11,049 nt of DNA from a bacterium (GCA_030632465.1 DAOVUR010000043.1:1-11049); one strand, 5' to 3'; positions 1 to 7,109 are shown, counted from the stretch's first letter. Program-made: numbers and translations. Notes: generated by a model from the letters alone, not told the origin.

Positions 1-11
1 AAAGATGCCAG

Positions 12-62
12 CATGGCGTGCATTTGATTGTCGAGCCCGCGAGACAAGCAAATAAACGCCAT
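12..62. repeat. 51-bp imperfect palindrome, copy 1
   Basis: The 51 bases are identical to 3813-3863, in the same orientation. The element starts CATGGCGT and ends AACGCCAT. Its arms (ATGGCGT..ATTTG.TTGTC) pair over about 20 bp with three mismatches around a G+C-rich centre of about 10 bases. Similarity decays just outside the element in both copies, apart from a shared ACCG plus AGCGCA linker on the right. Size and structure resemble REP-type or MITE-like palindromic units; mobility is not shown. Confidence 0.85.
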
Positions 63-278
63 CACCGCCGAGCAATATAGCGCACAGATTAGTGTACATT
101 CGTGCATTCGTGGCAAATCCTTTCATAGCGCACAGCACCGTCGAGCAGCATCCAGTAAATCCTGTTAATCCTGTCAAAACCTTTTCAGAGCGCACAGTTT
201 TCCTTTTCCCTGAGTTCCTTGTGTTCCCTGTGGTGAATCATCCCTTCAGAGCGCACCGCACCGTCGAGCAACACTTTT
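12..278. repeat. Composite intergenic repeat array downstream of ileS
   Basis: This stretch has no credible gene. It is a chain of different short modules joined by a recurring linker with core AGCGCAC. In order it holds a 51-bp imperfect palindrome (12-62), a linker (about 78-87), a module built on ATTCGTG (92-116), a linker (124-148), a roughly 10-bp-period module of the CCTGTTAATCCTGTC type (152-177), a linker (186-197), a module ending TGTGGTGAAT (201-239) and a last linker (247-270). All modules reappear, or have relatives, in 3520-4140. The small open frames across it are low-complexity products of the repeats. Downstream of ileS it may also act as the 3' region of that mRNA, but I see no stem followed by a T-run. 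Confidence 0.85.
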
Positions 279-3200
279 CTATACAGCCGTAACAGCTATC
301 ATGCAGACATGCCCATTAAGATCCCACTCAGTCGAATCATCCAACACAGCCTCAACCGCCGAACACTCAACAGTAAGCGTCTCCGACTTAATATAGTCGC
401 CCAACTCAGACACCGCCTTGCACAACTCAGAATCACCAACAAACTCAACATTGATCCGCTGAGTCACCTCAAACCCTGCATTTTTGCGCATATTCTGCAC
501 CTTATTCACAAACTCCCTAGCAAGCCCCTCGGTAATCAACTCAGCACTCAGCTCCGTCTCAAGCGCAACAAGCAGCTCACCTTCAGATGCAACCACAAGC
601 CCCTCATGTGGAATTCTCTCAACAAGAACATCTTCCGATCCAAGCGGGAACTCATCACCATCAATAATAATATTGATCTCACCACCACGCACAAGAGTCT
701 CCAATGCCTCATCATCAAGCTTAGCAATAACTCCCGCAGCCTTCTTAACATTTGGCCCAAGTCGAGGTCCCAAACGCTTAAAGTCAGCCTTACCCTTCAG
801 GGTAGCAAGACGCAGCTCATCCTCACCAAACACAATATCCTTCACATTCAGCTCTTCCAAAACAATATCGCTCAGAACCTTCAAACGTGAAACAACCTGC
901 TGATTCCTAGATATCACATGAATCTGCGCTAACGGCTGACGAACCTTCAGATTATTATCAGCACGAAGCAAACGCCCAAGACGAACCACAGTCATAACCA
1001 GCTCCATCTCCTGCTCCAACTCAAGATCCCTATTCTCCGCCTGCGGCATCGGGAAATCACACAGATGCACCGACTCCGGCATATCATCAGTACGCAAATT
1101 GCGATATATCTCCTCACTAATAAAAGGAACAAATGGAGCAGCTATCTTTGACAACTGAAGCAGCACCGTATAAAGCGTATGATACGCCTGCATCTTATCA
1201 TCATCATCCTGCGACTTCCAAAAACGACGACGACTACGACGAATATACCAATTCGTAAGATCATCAATAAACAGCACAAAAGGACGTACCGCGCGCTGCA
1301 ACTCATATTCATCCATAGCAGCAACCACAGACTCACTCAAAGTTTCCAACGAGCTAATAATCCAGCGATCAAGCACATTCGTACTCTTGCCATCAGACTT
1401 AGCCGGTGCCCAATCATCAATATTAGCGTAAGTCACAAAGAAACTGTACGAGTTCCAGAGCGGTATCAAAATATTTCTTAAAAGCTGCTTAACGCCATCC
1501 TCAGTAAAACGTAGATTCTCCCCACGAACAACTCCAGAATTAATCATATATAAGCGAATCGCATCAGCTCCATACGTATCAATCAGCAAAGTCGGATCAG
1601 GATAATTAGTTAGCCGCTTACTCATCTTCTTACCATCAGCAGCCAGCACCAATCCATTAACAATAACATTCTTAAATGCTGGGCGATCAAATAGCGCTGT
1701 CGATAACACCGTTAAAGTATAAAACCAGCCACGTGTCTGATCAAGACCCTCAGCAATAAAGTCAGCCGGGAAATGACTATCAAAATGCTCCTTATTCTCA
1801 AACGGATAATGCGTCTGCGCATACGGCATAGAGCCACTCTCAAACCAGCAGTCAAGCACCTCAGTAACACGCTTCAACATCCCCCGCCCTTCCTGCGACG
1901 GAATCTCTATATCATCAATAAAATGCTTATGCAGATCAGCAACCTTACGACCGCTCAATTTCTCCAGCTCCTCAATAGAGCCAATACAGATAGCCTCCTT
2001 GCCATCATCACTACGCCAGATCGGTAACGGCGTTCCCCAATAACGATTACGAGATATAGCCCAGTCGCGCGCACCCTCCAGCCACTTACCAAAACGGCCA
2101 TCACGAAGATGATCCGGAGTCCAATGAATTTCCTGATTCACCTCAGACATCCGCGCCTTAACCTTCTCAACATTAACAAACCAAGTAGAAATCCCACGGT
2201 ATATCAACGCCGTATCACAGCGCCAACAGTGCGGATAGCTATGCTTAATCGTAGCCTGCTTGATCAGCTTGCCTTCCAGCTTAAGACGCTTAATAATATC
2301 CTTATCAGCCTCCTTCACCTTACGCCCAACATAATCAACCACCTCCTCAGTAAACTGCCCCTCCTCATCAACCGGACAGACAACCGGCACACCTTCCGCC
2401 AGCCCCAAAGCATAATCATCCTCACCAAAACCAGGTGCCATATGCACAACACCAGTACCATCCTCAGTAGTAACAAAATCACCAGAAAGAATACGGAACG
2501 CACCCTTCTCCTTTAAATCAGCAAAATAAGGAAACAACGGTTCGTATGTCCGGCCAATCAGTTCAGAGCCCATAACCTCAGTAACACTCTCCACCTCTTC
2601 AGAGTCCTTGTAATACTCATCAAAACGCGCCTTTGCCAGATAATAGACAGCACCCTTTTCCTGCACGCGCACATAAGTAATATCAGGTCCAGCAGCTAAC
2701 GCCATATTAGACGGCAACGTCCAAGGTGTCGTTGTCCAAGCCAAAACAAAAGCATTCTCCTCATCATCCAGTCGGAACCCAACAGTAACAGCAGGATCCA
2801 CCACATCCATATATCCCTGATTAGTCTCAAAATTAGAAAGCGGCGTCGAGCAACGTGGACAACAAGGAAGAATCTTACGACCCTCATATATCAGTCCCTT
2901 ATCCCATAGCTCATTAAAGACCCACCAGATAGACTCCATAAACTCAGGGTCCATCGTCTTATAGTCACGCTCAAAATCAACCCAGCGCCCCATACGAGTA
3001 ACAGTCTTCTCCCACTCAGCAGTATAACGCAGAACAATACTGCGACACTTCTCATTAAAAACATCAACACCCAGCTCCTCAATCTCACTCTTTCCGCTGA
3101 TCTTAAGCATCTTCTCAACTTCGCACTCAACCGGTAAACCATGACAATCCCAGCCGAACCTACGATCAACAAAATATCCACGCATAGTCTGATAGCGCGG

Positions 3201-3404
3201 AATGATATCCTTAATAGTACCAGCAAGCAGATGACCATAATGCGGAAGCCCAGTAGCAAAAGGAGGGCCATCATAAAAAACAAACTCCTCACAATCGCGC
3301 CTAAGATCAAGCGATGCCTTAAACGTCTGATGCTCCTTCCAGAAAGACAGCATCTCCTCTTCCACCCTCGGTAAATCCACTCTATTTGATATCGGCTTAA
3401 ACAT
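279..3404 (-). CDS. ileS: Isoleucyl-tRNA synthetase, long eukaryote-like (type 2) form
   Basis: This enzyme charges tRNA-Ile with isoleucine in the cytoplasm using ATP. It has 1041 residues, longer than the roughly 930 of the E. coli-type enzyme and typical of the eukaryote-like IleS2 class. The class I signature is HYGH (55-58), and the second signature is KMSKR (593-597) within DGKKMSKR, the eukaryote-like version rather than KMSKS. The CP1 editing domain shows the Thr-rich WTTTPWTLPS segment (223-232) and GTGVVHMAPGFGEDD (316-330), so post-transfer editing looks intact. WFESGSMPYA (about 520-529) and GLDQTRGWF (553-561) complete the catalytic core. Cysteine pairs at 182/185 and 393/396 may bind zinc. 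The C-terminal part is a long anticodon-binding and extension region. The start ATG has AGGA six bases upstream (complement of 3411-3414). IleS2 enzymes are known for low mupirocin sensitivity; applying this here is inference. The gene is transcribed away from the 4171-6149 unit. Confidence 0.97.
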   Translation of the reverse strand: MFKPISNRVDLPRVEEEMLSFWKEHQTFKASLDLRRDCEEFVFYDGPPFATGLPHYGHLLAGTIKDIIPRYQTMRGYFVDRRFGWDCHGLPVECEVEKMLKISGKSEIEELGVDVFNEKCRSIVLRYTAEWEKTVTRMGRWVDFERDYKTMDPEFMESIWWVFNELWDKGLIYEGRKILPCCPRCSTPLSNFETNQGYMDVVDPAVTVGFRLDDEENAFVLAWTTTPWTLPSNMALAAGPDITYVRVQEKGAVYYLAKARFDEYYKDSEEVESVTEVMGSELIGRTYEPLFPYFADLKEKGAFRILSGDFVTTEDGTGVVHMAPGFGEDDYALGLAEGVPVVCPVDEEGQFTEEVVDYVGRKVKEADKDIIKRLKLEGKLIKQATIKHSYPHCWRCDTALIYRGISTWFVNVEKVKARMSEVNQEIHWTPDHLRDGRFGKWLEGARDWAISRNRYWGTPLPIWRSDDGKEAICIGSIEELEKLSGRKVADLHKHFIDDIEIPSQEGRGMLKRVTEVLDCWFESGSMPYAQTHYPFENKEHFDSHFPADFIAEGLDQTRGWFYTLTVLSTALFDRPAFKNVIVNGLVLAADGKKMSKRLTNYPDPTLLIDTYGADAIRLYMINSGVVRGENLRFTEDGVKQLLRNILIPLWNSYSFFVTYANIDDWAPAKSDGKSTNVLDRWIISSLETLSESVVAAMDEYELQRAVRPFVLFIDDLTNWYIRRSRRRFWKSQDDDDKMQAYHTLYTVLLQLSKIAAPFVPFISEEIYRNLRTDDMPESVHLCDFPMPQAENRDLELEQEMELVMTVVRLGRLLRADNNLKVRQPLAQIHVISRNQQVVSRLKVLSDIVLEELNVKDIVFGEDELRLATLKGKADFKRLGPRLGPNVKKAAGVIAKLDDEALETLVRGGEINIIIDGDEFPLGSEDVLVERIPHEGLVVASEGELLVALETELSAELITEGLAREFVNKVQNMRKNAGFEVTQRINVEFVGDSELCKAVSELGDYIKSETLTVECSAVEAVLDDSTEWDLNGHVCMIAVTAV

Positions 3405-3519
3405 AATAAATCCTAATTAAAATAATCCACAGTCAAAAAACTGCCCTTTTTCGGAACAAAAACAGCCAACAAACTAAAACAATACACCATAAAAGGCAAT
3501 AACACTTTACAACATACCG
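3405..3519. other. ileS upstream leader region
   Basis: This A+T-rich stretch directly precedes ileS and should hold its promoter and leader. On the minus strand a TTGACT hexamer lies about 25 bases before the AGGA ribosome site, but no good -10 box sits 16-18 bases from it, so I do not call a promoter. No T-box or other riboswitch structure was recognised. A 61-codon minus-strand frame (3413-3598) runs into the GTGAATAAT repeat and looks spurious. Confidence 0.4.
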
Positions 3520-3527
3520 CAAAAAAA

Positions 3528-3566
3528 CAGTGAATAATGAATAACGAATAGTGAATAATTATTGAT
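3528..3566. repeat. GTGAATAAT-type short-period repeat, copy 1
   Basis: This A+T-rich module has imperfect 8-9 base periodicity (GTGAATAAT, GAATAAC, GAATAGT, GAATAAT). It ends in the 21-bp string occupying 3546-3566, which recurs exactly at 3750-3770. Confidence 0.75.
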
Positions 3567-3730
3567 ATTCCTCTTTTTAATAGTCCTTTTTTCTTCACTC
3601 CCTTTTCTCAGCCGAAGGCACTCAAGCGTAGCGGTTGTAAAAACCTTTTTCATAGCGCACCGTTCCCCTTTTATTCGCTGTGTTCCTCATTTGTTGCCAT
3701 CCTTTTCAGAGCGCACAGCACCGTAAGAAA

Positions 3731-3770
3731 GCAGTGAATAACTAACAGTGAATAGTGAATAATTATTGAT
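3731..3770. repeat. GTGAATAAT-type short-period repeat, copy 2
   Basis: This is the second copy of the 3528-3566 module, in the same orientation. It begins GCAGTGAATAA and ends in an exact 21-bp match (3750-3770). The middle of the module differs in sequence and length. It follows a linker copy at 3707-3725. Confidence 0.75.
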
Positions 3771-3812
3771 GTTTCTTATTAGTGAATTTTATCGTTCCTT
3801 TCAGAATGCATA

Positions 3813-3863
3813 CATGGCGTGCATTTGATTGTCGAGCCCGCGAGACAAGCAAATAAACGCCAT
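3813..3863. repeat. 51-bp imperfect palindrome, copy 2
   Basis: This copy is base-for-base identical to 12-62 and in the same orientation, so the pair forms direct repeats about 3.8 kb apart that bracket ileS. The left flank shares only scattered bases (ATGC then CATGG). The right flank continues as TACCG TAGCGCAG, a partial linker. Confidence 0.85.
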
Positions 3864-4026
3864 TACCGTAGCGCAGTTTTGTGGCTTCTGCGCCTTTTTG
3901 TGGCTATATTTCATCTTTTCTTTGTGGTCCTTGTGTTCTCTGTGGTGAATCCCCCGCAAAGTTTTATTCGTGTTCATTCGTGCATTCGTGGCAACCCCCT
4001 TCATAGCGCACAGCACCGTAGAGCAG

Positions 4027-4056
4027 AAAATCATTTTGTCCTAAAATCATTTTGTC
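4027..4056. repeat. Two tandem AAAATCATTTTGTC units
   Basis: Two exact 14-bp units (4027-4040 and 4043-4056) are separated by CT. Each carries the near-palindrome AAAATCATTTT. A third partial start (AAAATC) follows at 4057. The module is bounded by linker copies at 4002-4026 and 4067-4082. Confidence 0.8.
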
Positions 4057-4170
4057 AAAATCTCTTCATAGCGCACCGTTCCGCGCCTTTCGCGTCTTTC
4101 GTAGTTAAAAACCTTTCCATAGTGCACCGTTTCATGTACGTTGCACACATTAACAATCAAGGAAAAAATT

Positions 4171-5043
4171 ATGCAATGGTACTACGCAAAAAATAACGAA
4201 CAACTAGGCCCAATCGACAATGACGAATTCCAGCGCCTAATCGACGCCGACCAGATCCTACCCACAGACCTCGTATGGAACACAACCTTACCAGACTGGA
4301 CTCCCGCAGCATCAATTGCCGGCCTCTTCCCTAACTCAGTAGCATCACTACTACCCACCTACGACACATTCGAGCCCACAACCACAGACTTCGCAAAACT
4401 CACCGATAACCACGATCTTCTACAAAGGTCTAAGATATCACTGCAAAACAACTGGGGAGCTGCAGCAGGAATATATCTTTTATACTTCATAATCAGTTAT
4501 GCAATAGCAAACATACCCCTCATAGGCAGTATAGCACCACTTATTATAAGTGGACCATTCAGCCTCGGGATTTGCCTATTCTTTCTCACCTTAGTAAGAA
4601 AGAGTAGTCCAACCATAAGTCAGCTTTTCGATGGATTCAAAACCTTCGAAATTTCCATGGTAACATATATATTCACAGTCATATTCACGCTTCTCTGGTC
4701 CCTGCTACTTATTATTCCAGGAATAATCGCATCCATATCCTACTCAATGGCATACTACATCATTATTGATAACCCCAACATTTCCGCAATGGACGCAATC
4801 ACACGAAGCAAAGAAATGATGATGGGCAACAAGATGAAATATTTCTGTATGCAATGGCGATTCTTTGGTTGGATACTACTAGCTCTAGCAACATTTGGCA
4901 TCGGCTTTATCTGGCTAACCCCATATATGTTTACAGCTAACGCCGAATTCTACGAAGACCTCCGAAAAGCCCAACAATCTCCTGCAGGCGACGACCTAAT
5001 AAGCGCATCTGTGAATGCCGGACAAGAGAGTCCATCGCGATAA
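4171..5043 (+). CDS. GYF_2-domain and DUF975-like integral membrane protein
   Basis: This is a 290-residue membrane protein of unknown function. Residues 1 to about 52 match the GYF_2 (DUF4339) pattern: WYYAKNNEQLGP at the front, then ILPTDLVWNTTLPDW. GYF_2 is generally regarded as a small protein-interaction module on bacterial membrane proteins. From about residue 84 the chain resembles the DUF975 family: hydrophobic segments at about 96-116, 121-143, 162-187 and 232-253, LFDGFKTF (152-159), LLLIIPGII (178-186) and SKEMMMGNK (213-221). The start is the ATG at 4171, with AAGGA at 4159-4163 seven bases upstream. A frame opening with TTG at 4141 would add ten residues but lacks a ribosome site and lies against the repeat array. 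It heads a three-gene unit, with only nine bases before the methyltransferase start. The plus strand here is rich in C over G, as in the neighbouring ileS region. Confidence 0.88.
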   Translation: MQWYYAKNNEQLGPIDNDEFQRLIDADQILPTDLVWNTTLPDWTPAASIAGLFPNSVASLLPTYDTFEPTTTDFAKLTDNHDLLQRSKISLQNNWGAAAGIYLLYFIISYAIANIPLIGSIAPLIISGPFSLGICLFFLTLVRKSSPTISQLFDGFKTFEISMVTYIFTVIFTLLWSLLLIIPGIIASISYSMAYYIIIDNPNISAMDAITRSKEMMMGNKMKYFCMQWRFFGWILLALATFGIGFIWLTPYMFTANAEFYEDLRKAQQSPAGDDLISASVNAGQESPSR

Positions 5044-5052
5044 GGAAATAGA

Positions 5053-5877
5053 ATGAACGAGCAAATCAAACGAGAAGAGAGTGTTCACGGAAAACACTGG
5101 AGTAAACTGCATGGAGGATATTTCTCCGAGCCTATGGTAGCGTACCCGCTCATTCGGAAAGTCCAGATGATTGCAGGTAAGTCGGAAGCTGACACAATTA
5201 TCGATCTAGGTGGCGGTACAGGATCCTTGCTCTCATTACTCCTGGCAGAGGGCATTGACCGCAATATCTCTCTTGTGAATCTTGATGCTTCGGACACCCA
5301 GCTTGAGGCCGCGACAAGATCAGAAACCTCTTGTGTTCGAGGTTCCGTAGACTCGTTCTCGCGACACGATGTGGGAGCTGAAGATGGAAATTTCCTGTTC
5401 ATGATGCGCTCCGTCCTACACTATTTCGGAGAAGACGGTCTGCGCCCGATGCTTCGGCACTTGCGCACCCAGACGCAACCAGGAGAGTATTTCGTGCACC
5501 AGACAGCATCATTTCGCCATCAACACGATGCAGACTGTATGAATGAACTCTACCAGATCATGCGAACACCGAAGTGGTACCCTACAGTCGACTTTCTATG
5601 CGAGTGCCTAAAAGACGAGGGATGGCAAGTGCTTGAGGTGCTGCCGGGCTTACCATTGCCTCTGACAAAAGAGGAACTCAGGCGCCGGTATGATCTCAGT
5701 CCAGCGGAACTTCTGCGTATCAGTGACCAATTTCTCTCGCACCCCCTTGTGTCAGAAGATCTCTTCAAGAAAACGGACGATGACTTCTGCGCCTTTCTTC
5801 ATTACTGGATTTACATCTGTACACCTGTCATCACCGACAAGCCTAACAAGAAAAAACCAGAGATGACTGTGAAATGA
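5053..5877 (+). CDS. Class I SAM-dependent methyltransferase (O-methyltransferase-like)
   Basis: This 274-residue protein probably transfers a methyl group from S-adenosylmethionine to a small molecule; the substrate is unknown. The SAM-binding motif I is IIDLGGGTG (49-57), the acidic residue at the end of strand 2 is in VNLDASD (about 75-81), and MMRSVLHYF (117-125) resembles the segment after motif III in plant and antibiotic-type O-methyltransferases. The N-terminal dimerisation domain of those families is absent or very short. The C-terminal part after about 165 gives no clear match. AAGGA (5042-5046) overlaps the stop codon of the preceding gene and lies six bases before the ATG, which supports co-translation. 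The gene looks richer in G+C than its neighbours and lacks the C-over-G excess of the plus strand here, a hint of separate origin. A ubiE/COQ5-like or SAM-binding non-O-methyltransferase role is also possible. Confidence 0.85.
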   Translation: MNEQIKREESVHGKHWSKLHGGYFSEPMVAYPLIRKVQMIAGKSEADTIIDLGGGTGSLLSLLLAEGIDRNISLVNLDASDTQLEAATRSETSCVRGSVDSFSRHDVGAEDGNFLFMMRSVLHYFGEDGLRPMLRHLRTQTQPGEYFVHQTASFRHQHDADCMNELYQIMRTPKWYPTVDFLCECLKDEGWQVLEVLPGLPLPLTKEELRRRYDLSPAELLRISDQFLSHPLVSEDLFKKTDDDFCAFLHYWIYICTPVITDKPNKKKPEMTVK

Positions 5878-6149
5878 AATGTGAAAAGTGCAACATTAAT
5901 CTAAATCATCGGGAGATCAGGGCACAGCAGGGCTCAATAATCTCCTGCCCACAATGCGGTCAGGAAACGAAGGTGAAATATTCTCTGGTTGATTCCTTGA
6001 CTGATCCAGCAATCGTTCCATTTGGAAACTTAAAGTACGCTTCACGTCCTATAAGCATTACGTGGATCGTGGTGTTTTTCGCTTTCTTTGCTCTACTGTT
6101 GATCTTGCTCATTGGGACACTCGCAGGAAAAGTAACAATCACAGGATAA
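5874..6149 (+). CDS. Small zinc-ribbon protein with one C-terminal membrane segment
   Basis: This is a 91-residue protein of unknown function. Two CxxC pairs, C3/C6 and C25/C28 (CEKC and CPQC), form a likely zinc ribbon. Residues about 61-84 are a strongly hydrophobic single membrane span, followed by a short tail (AGKVTITG). The zinc ribbon is therefore predicted to sit on one face of the membrane, probably the cytoplasmic one. The ATG overlaps the methyltransferase stop codon as ATGA, so translation is probably coupled; no strong ribosome site of its own is seen. Its base composition (G and C about equal on the plus strand) matches the methyltransferase rather than the first gene of the unit. 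It ends 40 bases before the convergent aroE stop codon. Confidence 0.75.
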   Translation: MKCEKCNINLNHREIRAQQGSIISCPQCGQETKVKYSLVDSLTDPAIVPFGNLKYASRPISITWIVVFFAFFALLLILLIGTLAGKVTITG

Positions 6150-6189
6150 AAAATCCCCAAACAGTCAACCAAACATCACCACTAACTAT
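6150..6189. other. Convergent gap between zinc-ribbon gene and aroE
   Basis: These 40 bases lie between two converging units. The only structure I see is a weak GGAT/ATCC hairpin with an A-rich loop at about 6145-6157. There is no convincing intrinsic terminator for either direction. Confidence 0.4.
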
Positions 6190-7053
6190 CTACTTATAGA
6201 CTGAGTCTTGTAGCGCTTTACGCATGGCATCAACATCAGGCTCTTTGCCTGTCCAGATAGTAAATGCACGTGCACCTTGATAAAGCAACATATCCAAGCC
6301 ATTGGCAGCCTTTGCGCCAACAGCTTCAGCAGCTTTCATAAATGCTGTTTGCGGATACATATAGACAAGATCAAATACCATCTGTCCATCACGAAATGCA
6401 GCCTTCTCTAAAAGTGAAGGATCATCAGGATTCATCCCAACTGGGGTTGCCTGTACCACTAGATCAGCTTTGAGGCATGACGCACTCCACAACTCTTTAT
6501 CGTTAGGCACCACAACAACCTCTGTTGCTGGCGCAATATCGGCAAGTTCAACCTTAAGTCGCTCGGTACGCTCTTCATCAAGATCAGCTACCGCGATCTG
6601 CTTGGCTCCTTCAACAGCAGATGTTATTGCCACAGCACGCCCAGCACCACCGGAACCTAGAATAAAGATTGAAAGATCTTTTACGCTACAATTAAAAGCT
6701 TCTTTGACTGCCGCAAGAAAACCGTAACCATCAGTGTTATGTCCTCTAATAGTCCCATCTTCCAAAAACTCTACCGTATTAACTGCACCTAGATTTTTGG
6801 CTGTATCATCAAGTTGATCCAAGCCATTAAAAGCAACTTCTTTAAGTGGCACGGTAAGGTTCACTCCACCAAATCCCATCTCTTGCATAGATGGCAAAAC
6901 TGACATTAATTTATCTGGATGCACATCGAATGCTAAATATATCGCATCCATATCTAATGATGCTAATGATGCATTATGCATAATTGGTGAAAGTGTATGC
7001 CCGATAGGATGTCCTAACACAGCAAAAGGCTCTGTATGTCCTGATAGTTTCAT
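6190..7053 (-). CDS. aroE: Shikimate dehydrogenase (NADP+)
   Basis: This enzyme reduces 3-dehydroshikimate to shikimate with NADPH, in the aromatic amino acid pathway. Its 287 residues are the normal family length. The substrate-binding N-terminus shows GHPIGHTLSP (14-23). The catalytic pair is Lys71 in NLTVPLKE (65-72) and Asp108 in NTDGYGF (106-112). The nucleotide-binding loop is GSGGAG (133-138), followed by VVQATPVGM and the closing GLDMLLYQGA, all as expected for AroE rather than a degenerate YdiB-like copy. The ATG is preceded by AAAGGA at good spacing. On the minus strand a TATTAT hexamer (complement of 7081-7086) could be a -10 box, but no matching -35 is clear, so it may be read through from leuA, whose stop codon lies 86 bases upstream. 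Confidence 0.95.
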   Translation of the reverse strand: MKLSGHTEPFAVLGHPIGHTLSPIMHNASLASLDMDAIYLAFDVHPDKLMSVLPSMQEMGFGGVNLTVPLKEVAFNGLDQLDDTAKNLGAVNTVEFLEDGTIRGHNTDGYGFLAAVKEAFNCSVKDLSIFILGSGGAGRAVAITSAVEGAKQIAVADLDEERTERLKVELADIAPATEVVVVPNDKELWSASCLKADLVVQATPVGMNPDDPSLLEKAAFRDGQMVFDLVYMYPQTAFMKAAEAVGAKAANGLDMLLYQGARAFTIWTGKEPDVDAMRKALQDSVYK

Positions 7054-7109
7054 CTTTAATTCCTTTTATAAAAGAAGCCTATAATACCTGCCACTCACTA
7101 AAAACTTTT

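Larger units (their letters stand above)
3520..4140. repeat. Composite intergenic repeat array between ileS and the GYF/DUF975 gene
   Basis: This is a second, longer array of the kind seen at 12-278. Linkers with core AGCGCAC, or a variant, lie at about 3651-3666, 3707-3725, 3864-3876 (partial), 4002-4026, 4067-4082 and 4118-4133 (AGTGCAC variant). Between them lie GTGAATAAT-type modules (3528-3566 and 3731-3770), a CTGTGTTCCTC module (about 3676-3692), the 51-bp palindrome (3813-3863), a TTGTGGCTTCTGCGCC module (3876-3906), a TTTGTGGTCCTTGTG module (3915-3951), an ATTCGTG module (3965-3994), a tandem AAAATCATTTTGTC module (4027-4056) and a CGCGCCTTTCGCGTC module (4082-4106). Overlapping frames on both strands (3801-4034 minus, 3819-4196 plus) are low-complexity translations of repeats, not genes. 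The promoters for ileS and for the plus-strand unit must lie in or beside this array. Confidence 0.85.

Noticed and set aside
92..292. 66-codon plus-strand frame
   Set aside because: It is made of repeat modules and linkers; the two halves of the product repeat the same HRTVEQH-like linker translation, so it is not a gene.
309..2516. Long plus-strand frames opposite ileS
   Set aside because: They are antisense shadows created by the strong base skew of ileS; their products are low-complexity and ileS has all catalytic motifs intact in its own frame.
3413..3598. 61-codon minus-strand frame upstream of ileS
   Set aside because: It overlaps the GTGAATAAT repeat and the ileS leader, has no ribosome site and no domain; its sequence is typical of translated A+T-rich repeats.
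12..4140. CRISPR array
   Set aside because: The recurring linker is too variable in length and spacing, the material between copies is itself repetitive and recurs between the two arrays, and no cas gene is visible.
3801..4196. Overlapping 77-codon (minus) and 125-codon (plus) reading frames in the large gap
   Set aside because: Both translate through the linker, palindrome and short-period modules, give low-complexity products and lack ribosome sites; the plus frame also overlaps the well-supported start at 4171.
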